Origin: Pseudomonadota bacterium
GTDB taxonomy: Bacteria; Pseudomonadota; Alphaproteobacteria; Sphingomonadales; Sphingomonadaceae
NCBI GenBank assembly: GCA_023458055.1
Contig: JAEXAW010000006.1
Coordinates: forward strand, 263,060 to 327,059
Reading direction: 5' to 3'
Length of the DNA: 64,000 nucleotides
Shown: piece by piece, positions 16,139 through 23,789 of the stretch
Numbering within the stretch: the first letter of the stretch is position 1
Layout: every line of letters starts with the position of its first letter
The notes under the pieces: generated by a model
Told to the model about the DNA's origin: nothing
Database searches by the model: none
The model's input: only the letters and a program-made list of their open reading frames with translations
Position numbers and translations under genes: made by a program

Positions 16139-17173
16139 ATGTTCACGGGGTCGCAATCCGTAACAGGGAGAATGGGAGTGGCGCGGATATTAAGTATGCC
16201 GAACGGCTATGCCGGGACGGACCATTATCGTCGTGTGGATACGACTACCCAGGATGAAGCGACGCTTTACAAGGCCCTGCTTGAATCGACGATGGCGATT
16301 CCTTGGAAGATTGACTACCGCACTAAAGCGTTTGTTTATGTCGGGCCGCAGATCGAAACACTGCTGGGTTGGGATCGCGGCAGCTGGAAGCGGGTCGAAG
16401 ACTGGGTTGCACTGATCCATCCCGATGATCGCGGACAACAAGTCATCAATTTGTGCGACAGCAGCGAAAAAATCACGCTCGATCACGAAGCGGATTACCG
16501 CATCCGTACCAAAAACGGCAATTATGTGTGGATCCGTGACGTTGTCCATGTGGTGCGCGACGAGGCGGGCGCGGTCGAAAGCCTGATCGGCTTTATGTTC
16601 GACATTTCCGAACGCAAAAAAATGGAAAAAGCGCTGGAGGAGCTCCAGAAAAAGCTGGAAATCCTGTCGTTCGAGGACGGCCTCACCAAGGTTTCAAACC
16701 GTCGGCTATTCGATCAGCGGCTCATCGAAAATTGGGACGATGCGTTGCGCACCCGAACCCCGCTGTCGCTGATCCTGCTCGATATCGACCGGTTCAAGGA
16801 TTATAATGATCATTATGGCCATTTGCGCGGCGATGAATGTCTGGTGCAAATCGCCACGGCAACACGCGGCGTCGTGGCTCGCCCGCGCGATATCGTGGCG
16901 CGTTATGGGGGCGAAGAATTTGTCCTGCTGTTGCCTGATACCGATGAAGCAGGAGCTATCCATATTGCACAGATGTGCCATCAGGCCGTCCGCGACTTGA
17001 GGTTGCCGCATGCACCCGGCACCGGGGCAACTTTTGTCAGCGTGAGCATCGGCGTTGGCACCATCGTACCCCGAAAGGGCGATGACGCGCGCAGCTTTGT
17101 CGAGCAGGTGGATCGACGGCTCTATGCGGCCAAGCAACTGGGCCGTGACCGGGTGGTGGCGTCAGGCAACTGA
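16139..17173 (+). CDS. PAS domain-containing diguanylate cyclase
   Basis: This protein makes cyclic di-GMP from GTP. A PAS fold at about 45-160 ends with the PAC-type phrase GFMFDISERKKMEKALEELQ, and a short coiled coil leads to the GGDEF domain (about 172-340). The active site is RYGGEEFVLLLPD (GGEEF at 257-261). The inhibitory I-site RPRD (248-251) lies five residues before it, so product feedback is expected. No membrane segment is seen. The start is uncertain: ATG 16139, ATG 16172 and GTG 16178 are all possible. Confidence 0.92.
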   Translation: MFTGSQSVTGRMGVARILSMPNGYAGTDHYRRVDTTTQDEATLYKALLESTMAIPWKIDYRTKAFVYVGPQIETLLGWDRGSWKRVEDWVALIHPDDRGQQVINLCDSSEKITLDHEADYRIRTKNGNYVWIRDVVHVVRDEAGAVESLIGFMFDISERKKMEKALEELQKKLEILSFEDGLTKVSNRRLFDQRLIENWDDALRTRTPLSLILLDIDRFKDYNDHYGHLRGDECLVQIATATRGVVARPRDIVARYGGEEFVLLLPDTDEAGAIHIAQMCHQAVRDLRLPHAPGTGATFVSVSIGVGTIVPRKGDDARSFVEQVDRRLYAAKQLGRDRVVASGN

Positions 17174-17236
17174 CCGCACGCGCGAGCAGGACAGCGGAAG
17201 GGTGGGCGAACCGCGCGGCTTCTGCTATAAGAGCGC

Positions 17237-17677
17237 ATGGCTAAACCGCATATTTTTACCATCGGCTATGAAAAGACGACGCAGGCCGAATTTATAGCCG
17301 CACTAAAGGCGGCGGGCGTTGCGCAAATCATCGACATCCGCGCGCGACCCATTTCGCGTAAACCCGGTTTTTCCAAAAATATGCTGGCAGCGAGCCTTGC
17401 TGCGGAGGGTATCGGCTATCTCGGACTTCCCGCGCTTGGCACTCCCCCCGATGGGCGGGCAGCCGCGCTGGACCACCGACTGTCGGACCTCGACCGCATC
17501 TACAGCGCCCAGCTTGAAACGCCCGAAGCCGAACTTGCCGTTCAGCAATTGAAGGAGGCGGTTACCGAAAAGCCGTCGGCCTTGCTTTGTTACGAGCGTG
17601 ACCCGACCTATTGCCATCGCACCTTATTGCGCGAGAAAAAGTTGCGCGATTATCCCGCTACCGACCTTTATGCCTGA
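17237..17677 (+). CDS. DUF488 domain-containing protein
   Basis: A 146-residue protein with the DUF488 signatures IFTIGYEKTTQAEFIAAL, IIDIRARPISRKPGFSK and ALLCYERDPTYCHRTLL. The last contains the conserved Cys-Tyr-Glu and CHR elements. Biochemical function is unknown. The gene ends 10 bp inside the convergent DUF952 gene. Confidence 0.9.
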   Translation: MAKPHIFTIGYEKTTQAEFIAALKAAGVAQIIDIRARPISRKPGFSKNMLAASLAAEGIGYLGLPALGTPPDGRAAALDHRLSDLDRIYSAQLETPEAELAVQQLKEAVTEKPSALLCYERDPTYCHRTLLREKKLRDYPATDLYA

Positions 17678-17982
17678 GCATCGTGCGGTCGCGAGGAAAG
17701 CACCGCGCTCATCGGCAAAGCCCCGTAAATATGCGGGAAGAGCTGGCCGCCGCGCGCCTCTTCCCATTTGAGCTGTTCGCCGAACGGGGCAAGATCGACC
17801 TCGGCGATGACCAGGCCGGTTTGCCCCGCAAAATATTTGTCGAGCGTGCTTTGTAACTGTTCAGCGGTGGACAGGTGGATATAGCCATCTTCGAGATCGA
17901 CCGGGGCACCGCGAAACACGCCGTCCGCCTCGAACTGCGCCCACTCGTCTGCGGTCAATATTTTATAAGCGACTTTGGTCAT
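17668..17982 (-). CDS. DUF952 domain-containing protein
   Basis: A 104-residue protein with the DUF952 signatures YKILTADEWAQFEADG, DLEDGYIHLSTAEQL and WEEARGGQLFPHIYGAL. This glutathione-transferase-like or ADP-ribosyl-like small fold has no settled function. It is followed upstream (minus strand) by the DUF2945 gene start region, with 15 bp between the genes, so the two may be co-transcribed. Confidence 0.88.
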   Translation of the reverse strand: MTKVAYKILTADEWAQFEADGVFRGAPVDLEDGYIHLSTAEQLQSTLDKYFAGQTGLVIAEVDLAPFGEQLKWEEARGGQLFPHIYGALPMSAVLSSRPHDAQA

Positions 17983-17997
17983 CCGCGTTTGCCATCC

Positions 17998-18207
17998 TCA
18001 ATCGAGTAACTTCAGCGCACTGCCCTTATGCGCGGCGATATGATCGGTCTTGTCGCTCTTGATCTCATATTGCGGATCATCGGCGCTGGCGTGGTGGGTA
18101 TAGCCCTTATAGTCAAAATCCCTGGTGTGGATCTTGATGATCTTGCCCGAAACATGACCCGCCTCGCTGTTCCAGCCCACATGATCGCCGACCTTGAACT
18201 TCGCCAT
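17998..18207 (-). CDS. DUF2945 (hypervirulence-associated Tudor-like) protein
   Basis: A 69-residue protein, MAKFKVGDHVGWNSEAGHVS, with the repeated motif set of DUF2945 (GxVxGxI, YTHHASADDPQYEIKSDKTD, HKGSALKLL). The family adopts a Tudor-like barrel and is of unknown function. The start at 18207 is set by AGGAGA just upstream on the minus strand; an in-frame ATG at 18240 would add 11 residues across that site. Confidence 0.88.
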   Translation of the reverse strand: MAKFKVGDHVGWNSEAGHVSGKIIKIHTRDFDYKGYTHHASADDPQYEIKSDKTDHIAAHKGSALKLLD

Positions 18208-18266
18208 GATTATGTCTCCTTTGCTTAAAGGAGAATGCACGAGGCGGGGCAGGGGTTCCGCCCGAG

Positions 18267-18306
18267 GCCGGCATTGAGGTTGCGGAGCGAGCGCCCCAAT
18301 GCCGGC
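18267..18306. other. Hairpin between gyrA and the DUF2945 gene
   Basis: GCCGGCATTG (18267-18276) pairs perfectly with CAATGCCGGC (18297-18306) around a 20-base loop, 22 bp beyond the gyrA stop. There is no strong T run on the minus strand, so it is either a weak gyrA terminator or an mRNA 3'-end structure. Confidence 0.5.
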
Positions 18307-18327
18307 TTGTTTCTCGGGTTAAGCGGC

Positions 18328-21081
18328 TTACGCGTCCTCGCCACCTTCATCGGTTGCGGGACTGGCCGGGGCGGCGTCGACAGCGGTTTCCTCGCCAGCT
18401 TCGAACGTGTCGCCATTGTCCTCCTCCTCGTCGCTTTCCTCGATCTTGGCCGCGCTAACGACATGTTCTTCGTCGGCGACATTGAACAGGCGCACACCGG
18501 CCGAGTTGCGACCAATCACGCGCATCGTATCGAGCCCAAGCCGGATCATCTTGGCCTGATCGGTGACGAGCATGAGCTGGTCGGACGTCACCGCGGGGAA
18601 GCTCGCGACCACGGGGCCGTTACGTTCGATATTGTCGATATTGGTGATCCCCTGACCGCCGCGACCGGTGCGGCGATATTCATAGGCCGAGGATAATTTC
18701 CCGTACCCATTGGCGCAAACGGTGAGGATGAACTGCTCACGGGCCGACAGCTCTTCAAAGCGTTCGGCGGACATGGCAGGCGCGCCGTCCTTCTCGGCCT
18801 TCCAGGGAGCGAAGCGCAGATAATCCTCGCGCTCGTCCTGGCTCTTCATGCCGCCGCGCTGCAGGGTCGACAGCGAGATGACCTCGTCTTCGCCCTTGAG
18901 GCTGATGCCGCGCACACCGGTTGAGGTGCGGCTCTGGAATTCGCGCACATCGGTGGCGGCGAACCGGATTGCCTTGCCGCAGCGCGTTGCCAGCAAGACG
19001 TCATCGCCTTCGGTCAGAAGCTCGACGCCGATTAAACGGTCATCGCTATCCTCTTCAAAACGCATCGCATATTTTCCGTTAGACGGAATGTTAGCGAAGG
19101 CGTCCATGCTGTTGCGGCGGACATTGCCTTTGGCGGTGGCAAACATCACCGAGAGCGCGCCCCATTCATTTTCGTCCTCGGGAAGCGGTAACACGGTCGA
19201 AATCGCCTCGCCCTGAGCCAGCGGCAGCAGGTTGATCATCGGACGGCCGCGCGTCGCGGGTCCGCCTTCGGGCAGGCGCCACACCTTCATGCGATAGACC
19301 TTGCCGTGGGTCGAGAAGAACAGCACCGGCGTATGGGTCGAGGTCACGAATAATTCGGTGACGACGTCCTCATCCTTGGTGTTCATGCCCGCGCGACCCT
19401 TGCCGCCGCGACGCTGCGCCCGGAAGCTGTCAAGCGTGGTGCGCTTGATATAACCGTCCATAGTGACGGTCACGACCATATCCTCGCGCTCGATCAGGTC
19501 TTCATCGTCGATGCCGTCGGCGGCGGGCGCAATCTCGGTGCGGCGCGGCGTTGCAAATTCGTCGCGCACCGCGATCAGCTCTTCGCGCATGACGTCATAC
19601 AGCTTCACGCGGTCGGCAAGAATGCTCAACAAATATTCAATATTGGAAGCGAGTTCCTTGAGTTCATTGCCGATTTCATCACGGCCAAGCGCCGTCAGGC
19701 GATGCAGGCGCAGTTCGAGGATAGCGCGGACCTGCGCTTCCGAAAGCTGATAGGTGTCGCCTTCAACCTCTTCGTCAATCGCTTCGACGAGGCGGATATA
19801 GGGCGCGATTTCCGCCACCGGCCATTCGCGGTCGAGCAGCGCCACGCGGGCTTCGGCGGGTGACGCCGAGCCACGGATGATCTTGACCACCTCGTCCAAA
19901 TTGGTCACCGCGACCACAAGACCGAGCAAGATATGCGCCCGGTCGCGCGCCTTGTTGAGCTCGAACTTGGTGCGGCGGGTGATGACTTCTTCGCGGAAGC
20001 GCACAAACGCTTCGATAATGTCGCGCAGCGTCAATACTTCCGGACGACCGCCACGGATCGCGAGCATATTGGCGGGGAAGCTCGATTGCGCCGGCGTGTG
20101 CCGCCACAGCTGGTTCAAGACCACATCGGGCGTCGCATCACGCTTCAGATCGATGACGATGCGCACGCCTTCGCGGTTCGATTCATCGCGAATATCGCTG
20201 ACGCCTTCGATCCGCTTGTCCTTGGCGGCTTCCGCGATCTTTTCAACCAAGCCCGATTTGCCGACCTGATAGGGAATTTCGGTGAGTACGATGGAGCGCC
20301 TGTCACCGCGCCCTTCCTCGATTTCGTGGCGGCTGCGCATCATGATCGAGCCCTTGCCGGTCGTGTACGCATTGCGCGCGCCGCCAAGGCCGAGGATCAA
20401 CGCGCCGGTCGGGAAATCCGGCGCGGGGATAAGTTCGATCAATTCTTCATTGGTGATCGCGCCATTGTCCATATAGGCAAGGCAGCCATTGATCACTTCG
20501 CCCAGATTATGCGGCGGAATGTTGGTCGCCATGCCGACCGCGATGCCGCCCGCGCCATTGACCAGAAGGTTGGGGAAGCGCGCCGGCAAAACCTGCGGCT
20601 CTTCGCGGCTGCCGTCATAGTTGGGCTGGAAATTGACCGTGTCCTGATCGAGATCTTCAAGCAGCGTCATCGCCGCTTTGGACATACGCGCTTCGGTGTA
20701 GCGCATCGAGGCTGGCGGATCGGGGTCCATCGAGCCGAAATTGCCCTGACCATCCATCAGCATGACGCGCATCGACCAATCCTGGGCGAGACGCGCAAGC
20801 GCATCATAAATCGCGCTGTCCCCGTGCGGGTGATAGTTACCCATCACGTCACCGACGATCTTGGCGGATTTGCGGTATGGGCGGCCCGGGACGAAGCCGC
20901 CTTCCTTACAGGCGAACAAGATGCGGCGATGCACCGGCTTCAACCCGTCGCGCACATCCGGCAGCGCACGGGCGACGATCACGGACATTGCATAGTCGAG
21001 ATAGGAGGTCTTCATCTCGTCCACGATGTTGATCGGGCGGATATCGTCAGTTTCGGGTTTTTCAGGTGTTTCGGTGGACAA
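18328..21081 (-). CDS. gyrA: DNA gyrase subunit A
   Basis: GyrA carries out the DNA breakage and reunion of gyrase. The 917-residue protein has the catalytic tyrosine in SMRYTEARM (Y128), the quinolone-determining loop HPHGDSAIYD with Ser89 and Asp93 (both the susceptible-type residues) and the GyrA box QRRGGKG of the C-terminal wrapping domain. The C-terminus is an acidic tail of about 60 residues. The start is TTG at 21081; the next in-frame Met (residue 23) would remove conserved sequence. GyrB is not in the window. Confidence 0.97.
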   Translation of the reverse strand: MSTETPEKPETDDIRPINIVDEMKTSYLDYAMSVIVARALPDVRDGLKPVHRRILFACKEGGFVPGRPYRKSAKIVGDVMGNYHPHGDSAIYDALARLAQDWSMRVMLMDGQGNFGSMDPDPPASMRYTEARMSKAAMTLLEDLDQDTVNFQPNYDGSREEPQVLPARFPNLLVNGAGGIAVGMATNIPPHNLGEVINGCLAYMDNGAITNEELIELIPAPDFPTGALILGLGGARNAYTTGKGSIMMRSRHEIEEGRGDRRSIVLTEIPYQVGKSGLVEKIAEAAKDKRIEGVSDIRDESNREGVRIVIDLKRDATPDVVLNQLWRHTPAQSSFPANMLAIRGGRPEVLTLRDIIEAFVRFREEVITRRTKFELNKARDRAHILLGLVVAVTNLDEVVKIIRGSASPAEARVALLDREWPVAEIAPYIRLVEAIDEEVEGDTYQLSEAQVRAILELRLHRLTALGRDEIGNELKELASNIEYLLSILADRVKLYDVMREELIAVRDEFATPRRTEIAPAADGIDDEDLIEREDMVVTVTMDGYIKRTTLDSFRAQRRGGKGRAGMNTKDEDVVTELFVTSTHTPVLFFSTHGKVYRMKVWRLPEGGPATRGRPMINLLPLAQGEAISTVLPLPEDENEWGALSVMFATAKGNVRRNSMDAFANIPSNGKYAMRFEEDSDDRLIGVELLTEGDDVLLATRCGKAIRFAATDVREFQSRTSTGVRGISLKGEDEVISLSTLQRGGMKSQDEREDYLRFAPWKAEKDGAPAMSAERFEELSAREQFILTVCANGYGKLSSAYEYRRTGRGGQGITNIDNIERNGPVVASFPAVTSDQLMLVTDQAKMIRLGLDTMRVIGRNSAGVRLFNVADEEHVVSAAKIEESDEEEDNGDTFEAGEETAVDAAPASPATDEGGEDA

Positions 21082-21396
21082 AATCGGCTCTTTTCGGCTG
21101 TTTTTATGATTGGCCCCGCTCTAGCGGACCGGCGCGATGATTACCAGTGAAACCTCCCCCTCAACGGGATTTTTAATATTTATTTTTCAAATGCTTATGC
21201 CGCACGAAAAATAGCTTTCCTACAGCTATTCCCTTGTGCTCGACTTTGCCGAATCGTAACGCCCCCATGCCTTCCATGCTGGTCCGCCAATAGCGCCAAT
21301 AGTCAGGCCAAAAGTTACGAAAGTTACGGGCTAGGGGTGGTACGAAAAATGCGACAGTCTGTTGCTTTTGTTGCTTTTGAACGCGGGTGCGGAGGG
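21082..21396. other. 315-bp intergenic region upstream of gyrA
   Basis: The gap lies between the gyrA start and the yaaA stop, both on the minus strand. No convincing gene is seen: an 88-codon minus-strand frame has no family features. It holds an AT-rich stretch near 21170-21190, the expected gyrA promoter zone, and one copy of a two-copy intergenic repeat (21309-21380). Confidence 0.7.
21309..21380. repeat. Intergenic repeat, copy A
   Basis: A tandem AAAAGTTAC-GAAAGTTAC (21310-21327) is followed at 21353 by GACAGTC-N5-CTTTTGT-N2-CTTTT. The right half matches copy B at 52929-53000 in the same register (offsets of 12 and 21 from the G of GACAGTC). See the findings. Confidence 0.55.
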
Positions 21397-22179
21397 TTAG
21401 GCCGGATCGGCGGATTTGACCGTCCGGGTGAACAGCCAATGATCACCTTCGCTCATCCCGGCATCAAACGCATAGCCGTCGCTATCAAAGCTTTTGAGTG
21501 CTTCGGGGTCGGTGAAGCGATGTTCGCACAAGAAACGCGCCATCATGCCGCGTGCGCGTTTGGCGGCAAAGCTGTTGAAACGGAGGCCCTTGGGTCCATG
21601 TTCACGGAAATCGATGGTGATGACACGGACATTGTCCGCAAGATGCGGCCCCAAGGCTTGCCAATATTCCTGGCTGGCAAGGTTGATCAGAACGTCATCG
21701 CTGGCTTCGGCCATCTCGCTCTCGATCAACTGCGCAATATCATTGCCCCAATATTGGTAGAGCGTTTTGCCGCGCGGCTTGGGCGACCAGCGGGTGCCCA
21801 TTTCAAGGCGATAGGGCTTGATTGCATCGAGCGGCTTGAGGAGGCCATAAAGGCCGGAAAGGATGCGCACATGATCCTGTGCAAAATCGATCGCCGCTTC
21901 ATCGAGGGTCCGCGCCTCGAACCCGTGATAGACGTCGCCATTGAAGGCGAACAGCGCAGGCCGCTCGGGCGCGGCGGCAAAATCGCGGAAACGCTCGGCA
22001 TTGAGCTTTCCGAGCGCGTCGGAAATATGCATGAGGCTGGACAATTTACGCGCGCCCAGTTTGGCCGCGCGTTGGGCAGCGGCTTCGGCGCGCTTGGCGA
22101 AGAATGGTTCAGTCGGTGTGAAATCGGCCAGGGGGCGGCGATAGTCGAGCGACTTGGCGGGAGAAAGGACGGCAAACAT
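21397..22179 (-). CDS. yaaA: Peroxide stress protein YaaA (DUF328)
   Basis: YaaA limits intracellular free iron during hydrogen peroxide stress in E. coli. The 260-residue protein has the family signatures MFAVLSPAKSLDYRRPL, LFAFNGDVYHGFEARTL, ILSGLYGLLKPLDAIKPYRLEM and NLASQEYW. The start at 22179 matches the conserved N-terminus; the frame continues upstream but without conserved sequence. It is divergent from the 22386 gene. Confidence 0.94.
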   Translation of the reverse strand: MFAVLSPAKSLDYRRPLADFTPTEPFFAKRAEAAAQRAAKLGARKLSSLMHISDALGKLNAERFRDFAAAPERPALFAFNGDVYHGFEARTLDEAAIDFAQDHVRILSGLYGLLKPLDAIKPYRLEMGTRWSPKPRGKTLYQYWGNDIAQLIESEMAEASDDVLINLASQEYWQALGPHLADNVRVITIDFREHGPKGLRFNSFAAKRARGMMARFLCEHRFTDPEALKSFDSDGYAFDAGMSEGDHWLFTRTVKSADPA

Positions 22180-22385
22180 GGTCCCGCCTTTAGGATGCAA
22201 CACGGCTTGCGTCAAAAGGCTTTGCCCGCAATAGAGGAATATCAGGGGGTGCCATTGTTCATACAAAGTCTGAAGTTGACCTGGCCGCAAAAGCGCCCAT
22301 CTATGCCCGGACGTTTCAGTGCGGTCGCCGCAATCTTGACGCCACGCCACCATGATAACAAGATGAAAATGAACGATTATAATAT

Positions 22386-23603
22386 ATGGCACTGATAGCG
22401 TTGATCTTGGCAGGCGAGCCGGTGGAAGAAGGCGGAGAACAGCTTCGCGCGACTTTGCCGATTGCCGGCACAACTTTGCTGGAACGGCAGGCCGAGCGCG
22501 CCATCGGCGCCGGGGTCAGCAAAATTCTGGTGCTGGTCACAACCTTGCCACAGGCGGTGACCCGGGTCATCGACCATATCAACGCACGCGGAATTCCGGC
22601 CCGGCCCGTCCGCATCATCCATGAAATCCTTGCGCAGATGGAGGAAGATGACCGGATGCTGCTGGTTGCAGATGCAATCCATGCAGCCCCCGGCCAATAT
22701 CGCCAACTTGCCGCGACTACGCCGCCCGCGTTGCTGACAGTGCCGGACGGGCCGACCATGTTGAGTTTCGAACGGGTCGATGCGACCGCGCGTTGGGCGG
22801 GGTTGGCGCTGTTACCTTATAATCTCGTTGCTGAAAACGCGCATATGCCTGCGGATTGGGACGTGGGCTCAACCTTGTTGCGCAGTGCCGTTCAGGTCAA
22901 CGCAAGGCGTATTGCTTGTGACCCTGCGCTATTCGAACGTGGTGAAATGGCAGTGGTGAAAGATGCCTCAACCGCGACGGCAATAGAAGCAAGGATGATG
23001 CAAAATATCCGCTTTGCCAGCGCAGGCACAGGAAAGTCGATCCTGTTTGCGCCGCTCGCCCGGTTGGTCGGTCCGCATTTGCTGGGTAGATCTATTGCCA
23101 CGACAGCGCTGGTGGGCGGCGGTGCTCTGCTTGTGATCGCTGGCGTGGTGCTGGTTGCGAGCGGGGTGGTTATCGGAGGCGCAGCGAGCGGCGTCGGTGG
23201 CGCCATGCTGAATATATTGGGACGGTTTCAACAGACGCTCAAACGAGCTGGAAAAGTTGATAAAAAAATCGCGCAATTCACTGATATCATTATGATGGCC
23301 TTTCCGGTCGCGCTGGCGGGTTACGCCGCCAAGGAGGGAAAGGGCGCGATTACCCTCGACATGGTTCAACTCATGGCCGCCGCGCTTTCGCTGGCCGGGA
23401 TATGGGGCATTGCCCGGTTGCTGCCGCGCGTGACGGGAGACGAGAGGCGGCGCCGCGATCCCTTGCTCCCCGATCCCGAATTCTTCCTCCTGATATTGCT
23501 ATTGGCCGCAATTGTCGGGGAACCTGTCATAGCTATTGCGGTCACTTTGTTGGTTGCGGTAGCAAGCTTGATCGGTTGGCTTGGTCTCCCGAAGCCGCAA
23601 TAG
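22386..23603 (+). CDS. Nucleotidyltransferase-like / CDP-alcohol-phosphotransferase-like two-domain membrane protein, apparently degenerate
   Basis: A 405-residue protein. Residues 1-210 read like a nucleotidyltransferase fold: ALIALILAGE, LRATLPIAGTTLLERQAERA, GAGVSKILVLV, and a VKDASTATAIEARMM helix at the usual end of such domains. The glycine-rich GxGTR nucleotide loop is missing (LAGEPVEEGGEQ instead). Residues 220-400 contain about five hydrophobic segments. Where a CDP-alcohol phosphotransferase would carry DGxxAR-x8-G-x3-D-x3-D, there is LGRFQQTLKRAGKVDKKIAQ with the aspartates absent. The layout resembles bifunctional inositol-phosphate cytidylyltransferase/DIPP synthase. Assignment is inference. 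Confidence 0.6.
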   Translation: MALIALILAGEPVEEGGEQLRATLPIAGTTLLERQAERAIGAGVSKILVLVTTLPQAVTRVIDHINARGIPARPVRIIHEILAQMEEDDRMLLVADAIHAAPGQYRQLAATTPPALLTVPDGPTMLSFERVDATARWAGLALLPYNLVAENAHMPADWDVGSTLLRSAVQVNARRIACDPALFERGEMAVVKDASTATAIEARMMQNIRFASAGTGKSILFAPLARLVGPHLLGRSIATTALVGGGALLVIAGVVLVASGVVIGGAASGVGGAMLNILGRFQQTLKRAGKVDKKIAQFTDIIMMAFPVALAGYAAKEGKGAITLDMVQLMAAALSLAGIWGIARLLPRVTGDERRRRDPLLPDPEFFLLILLLAAIVGEPVIAIAVTLLVAVASLIGWLGLPKPQ

Positions 23604-23789
23604 TGGGTAGCGGGATGCGTCAGGTAAAATGGAGTTTAGATCAAATTAACTTCAGCAGTTTACCTCATAAACGGTGATCATCGTGTGGGCCTTTTTTGAT
23701 CGGCACCCGTCCCCCGTCCCGGGCGGGCGATTAGCGCTGGCTAGCCGTTTTGTGCTGGTTGCGGCGAAAAGCTCCGGAAAGCGGGTCGC

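Noticed and set aside
18234..18259. Possible EcfG promoter before the DUF2945 gene (GGAAC-N17-CATT, minus strand)
   Set aside because: The -10 differs from CGTT at one of its key bases and the motif leaves a leader of under 30 nt that includes the ribosome site; too weak to list.
18328..21081. Quinolone-resistance changes in GyrA
   Set aside because: The quinolone loop has the susceptible-type Ser89 and Asp93.
19933..21150. 405-codon plus-strand frame opposite gyrA
   Set aside because: It lies fully antisense to gyrA. Its Arg/His/Ala-rich translation is typical of the complement of a high-GC gene and shows no motif.
21173..21439. 88-codon minus-strand frame between gyrA and yaaA
   Set aside because: It overlaps the yaaA end, contains the repeat copy A, has no ribosome site and no recognisable family.
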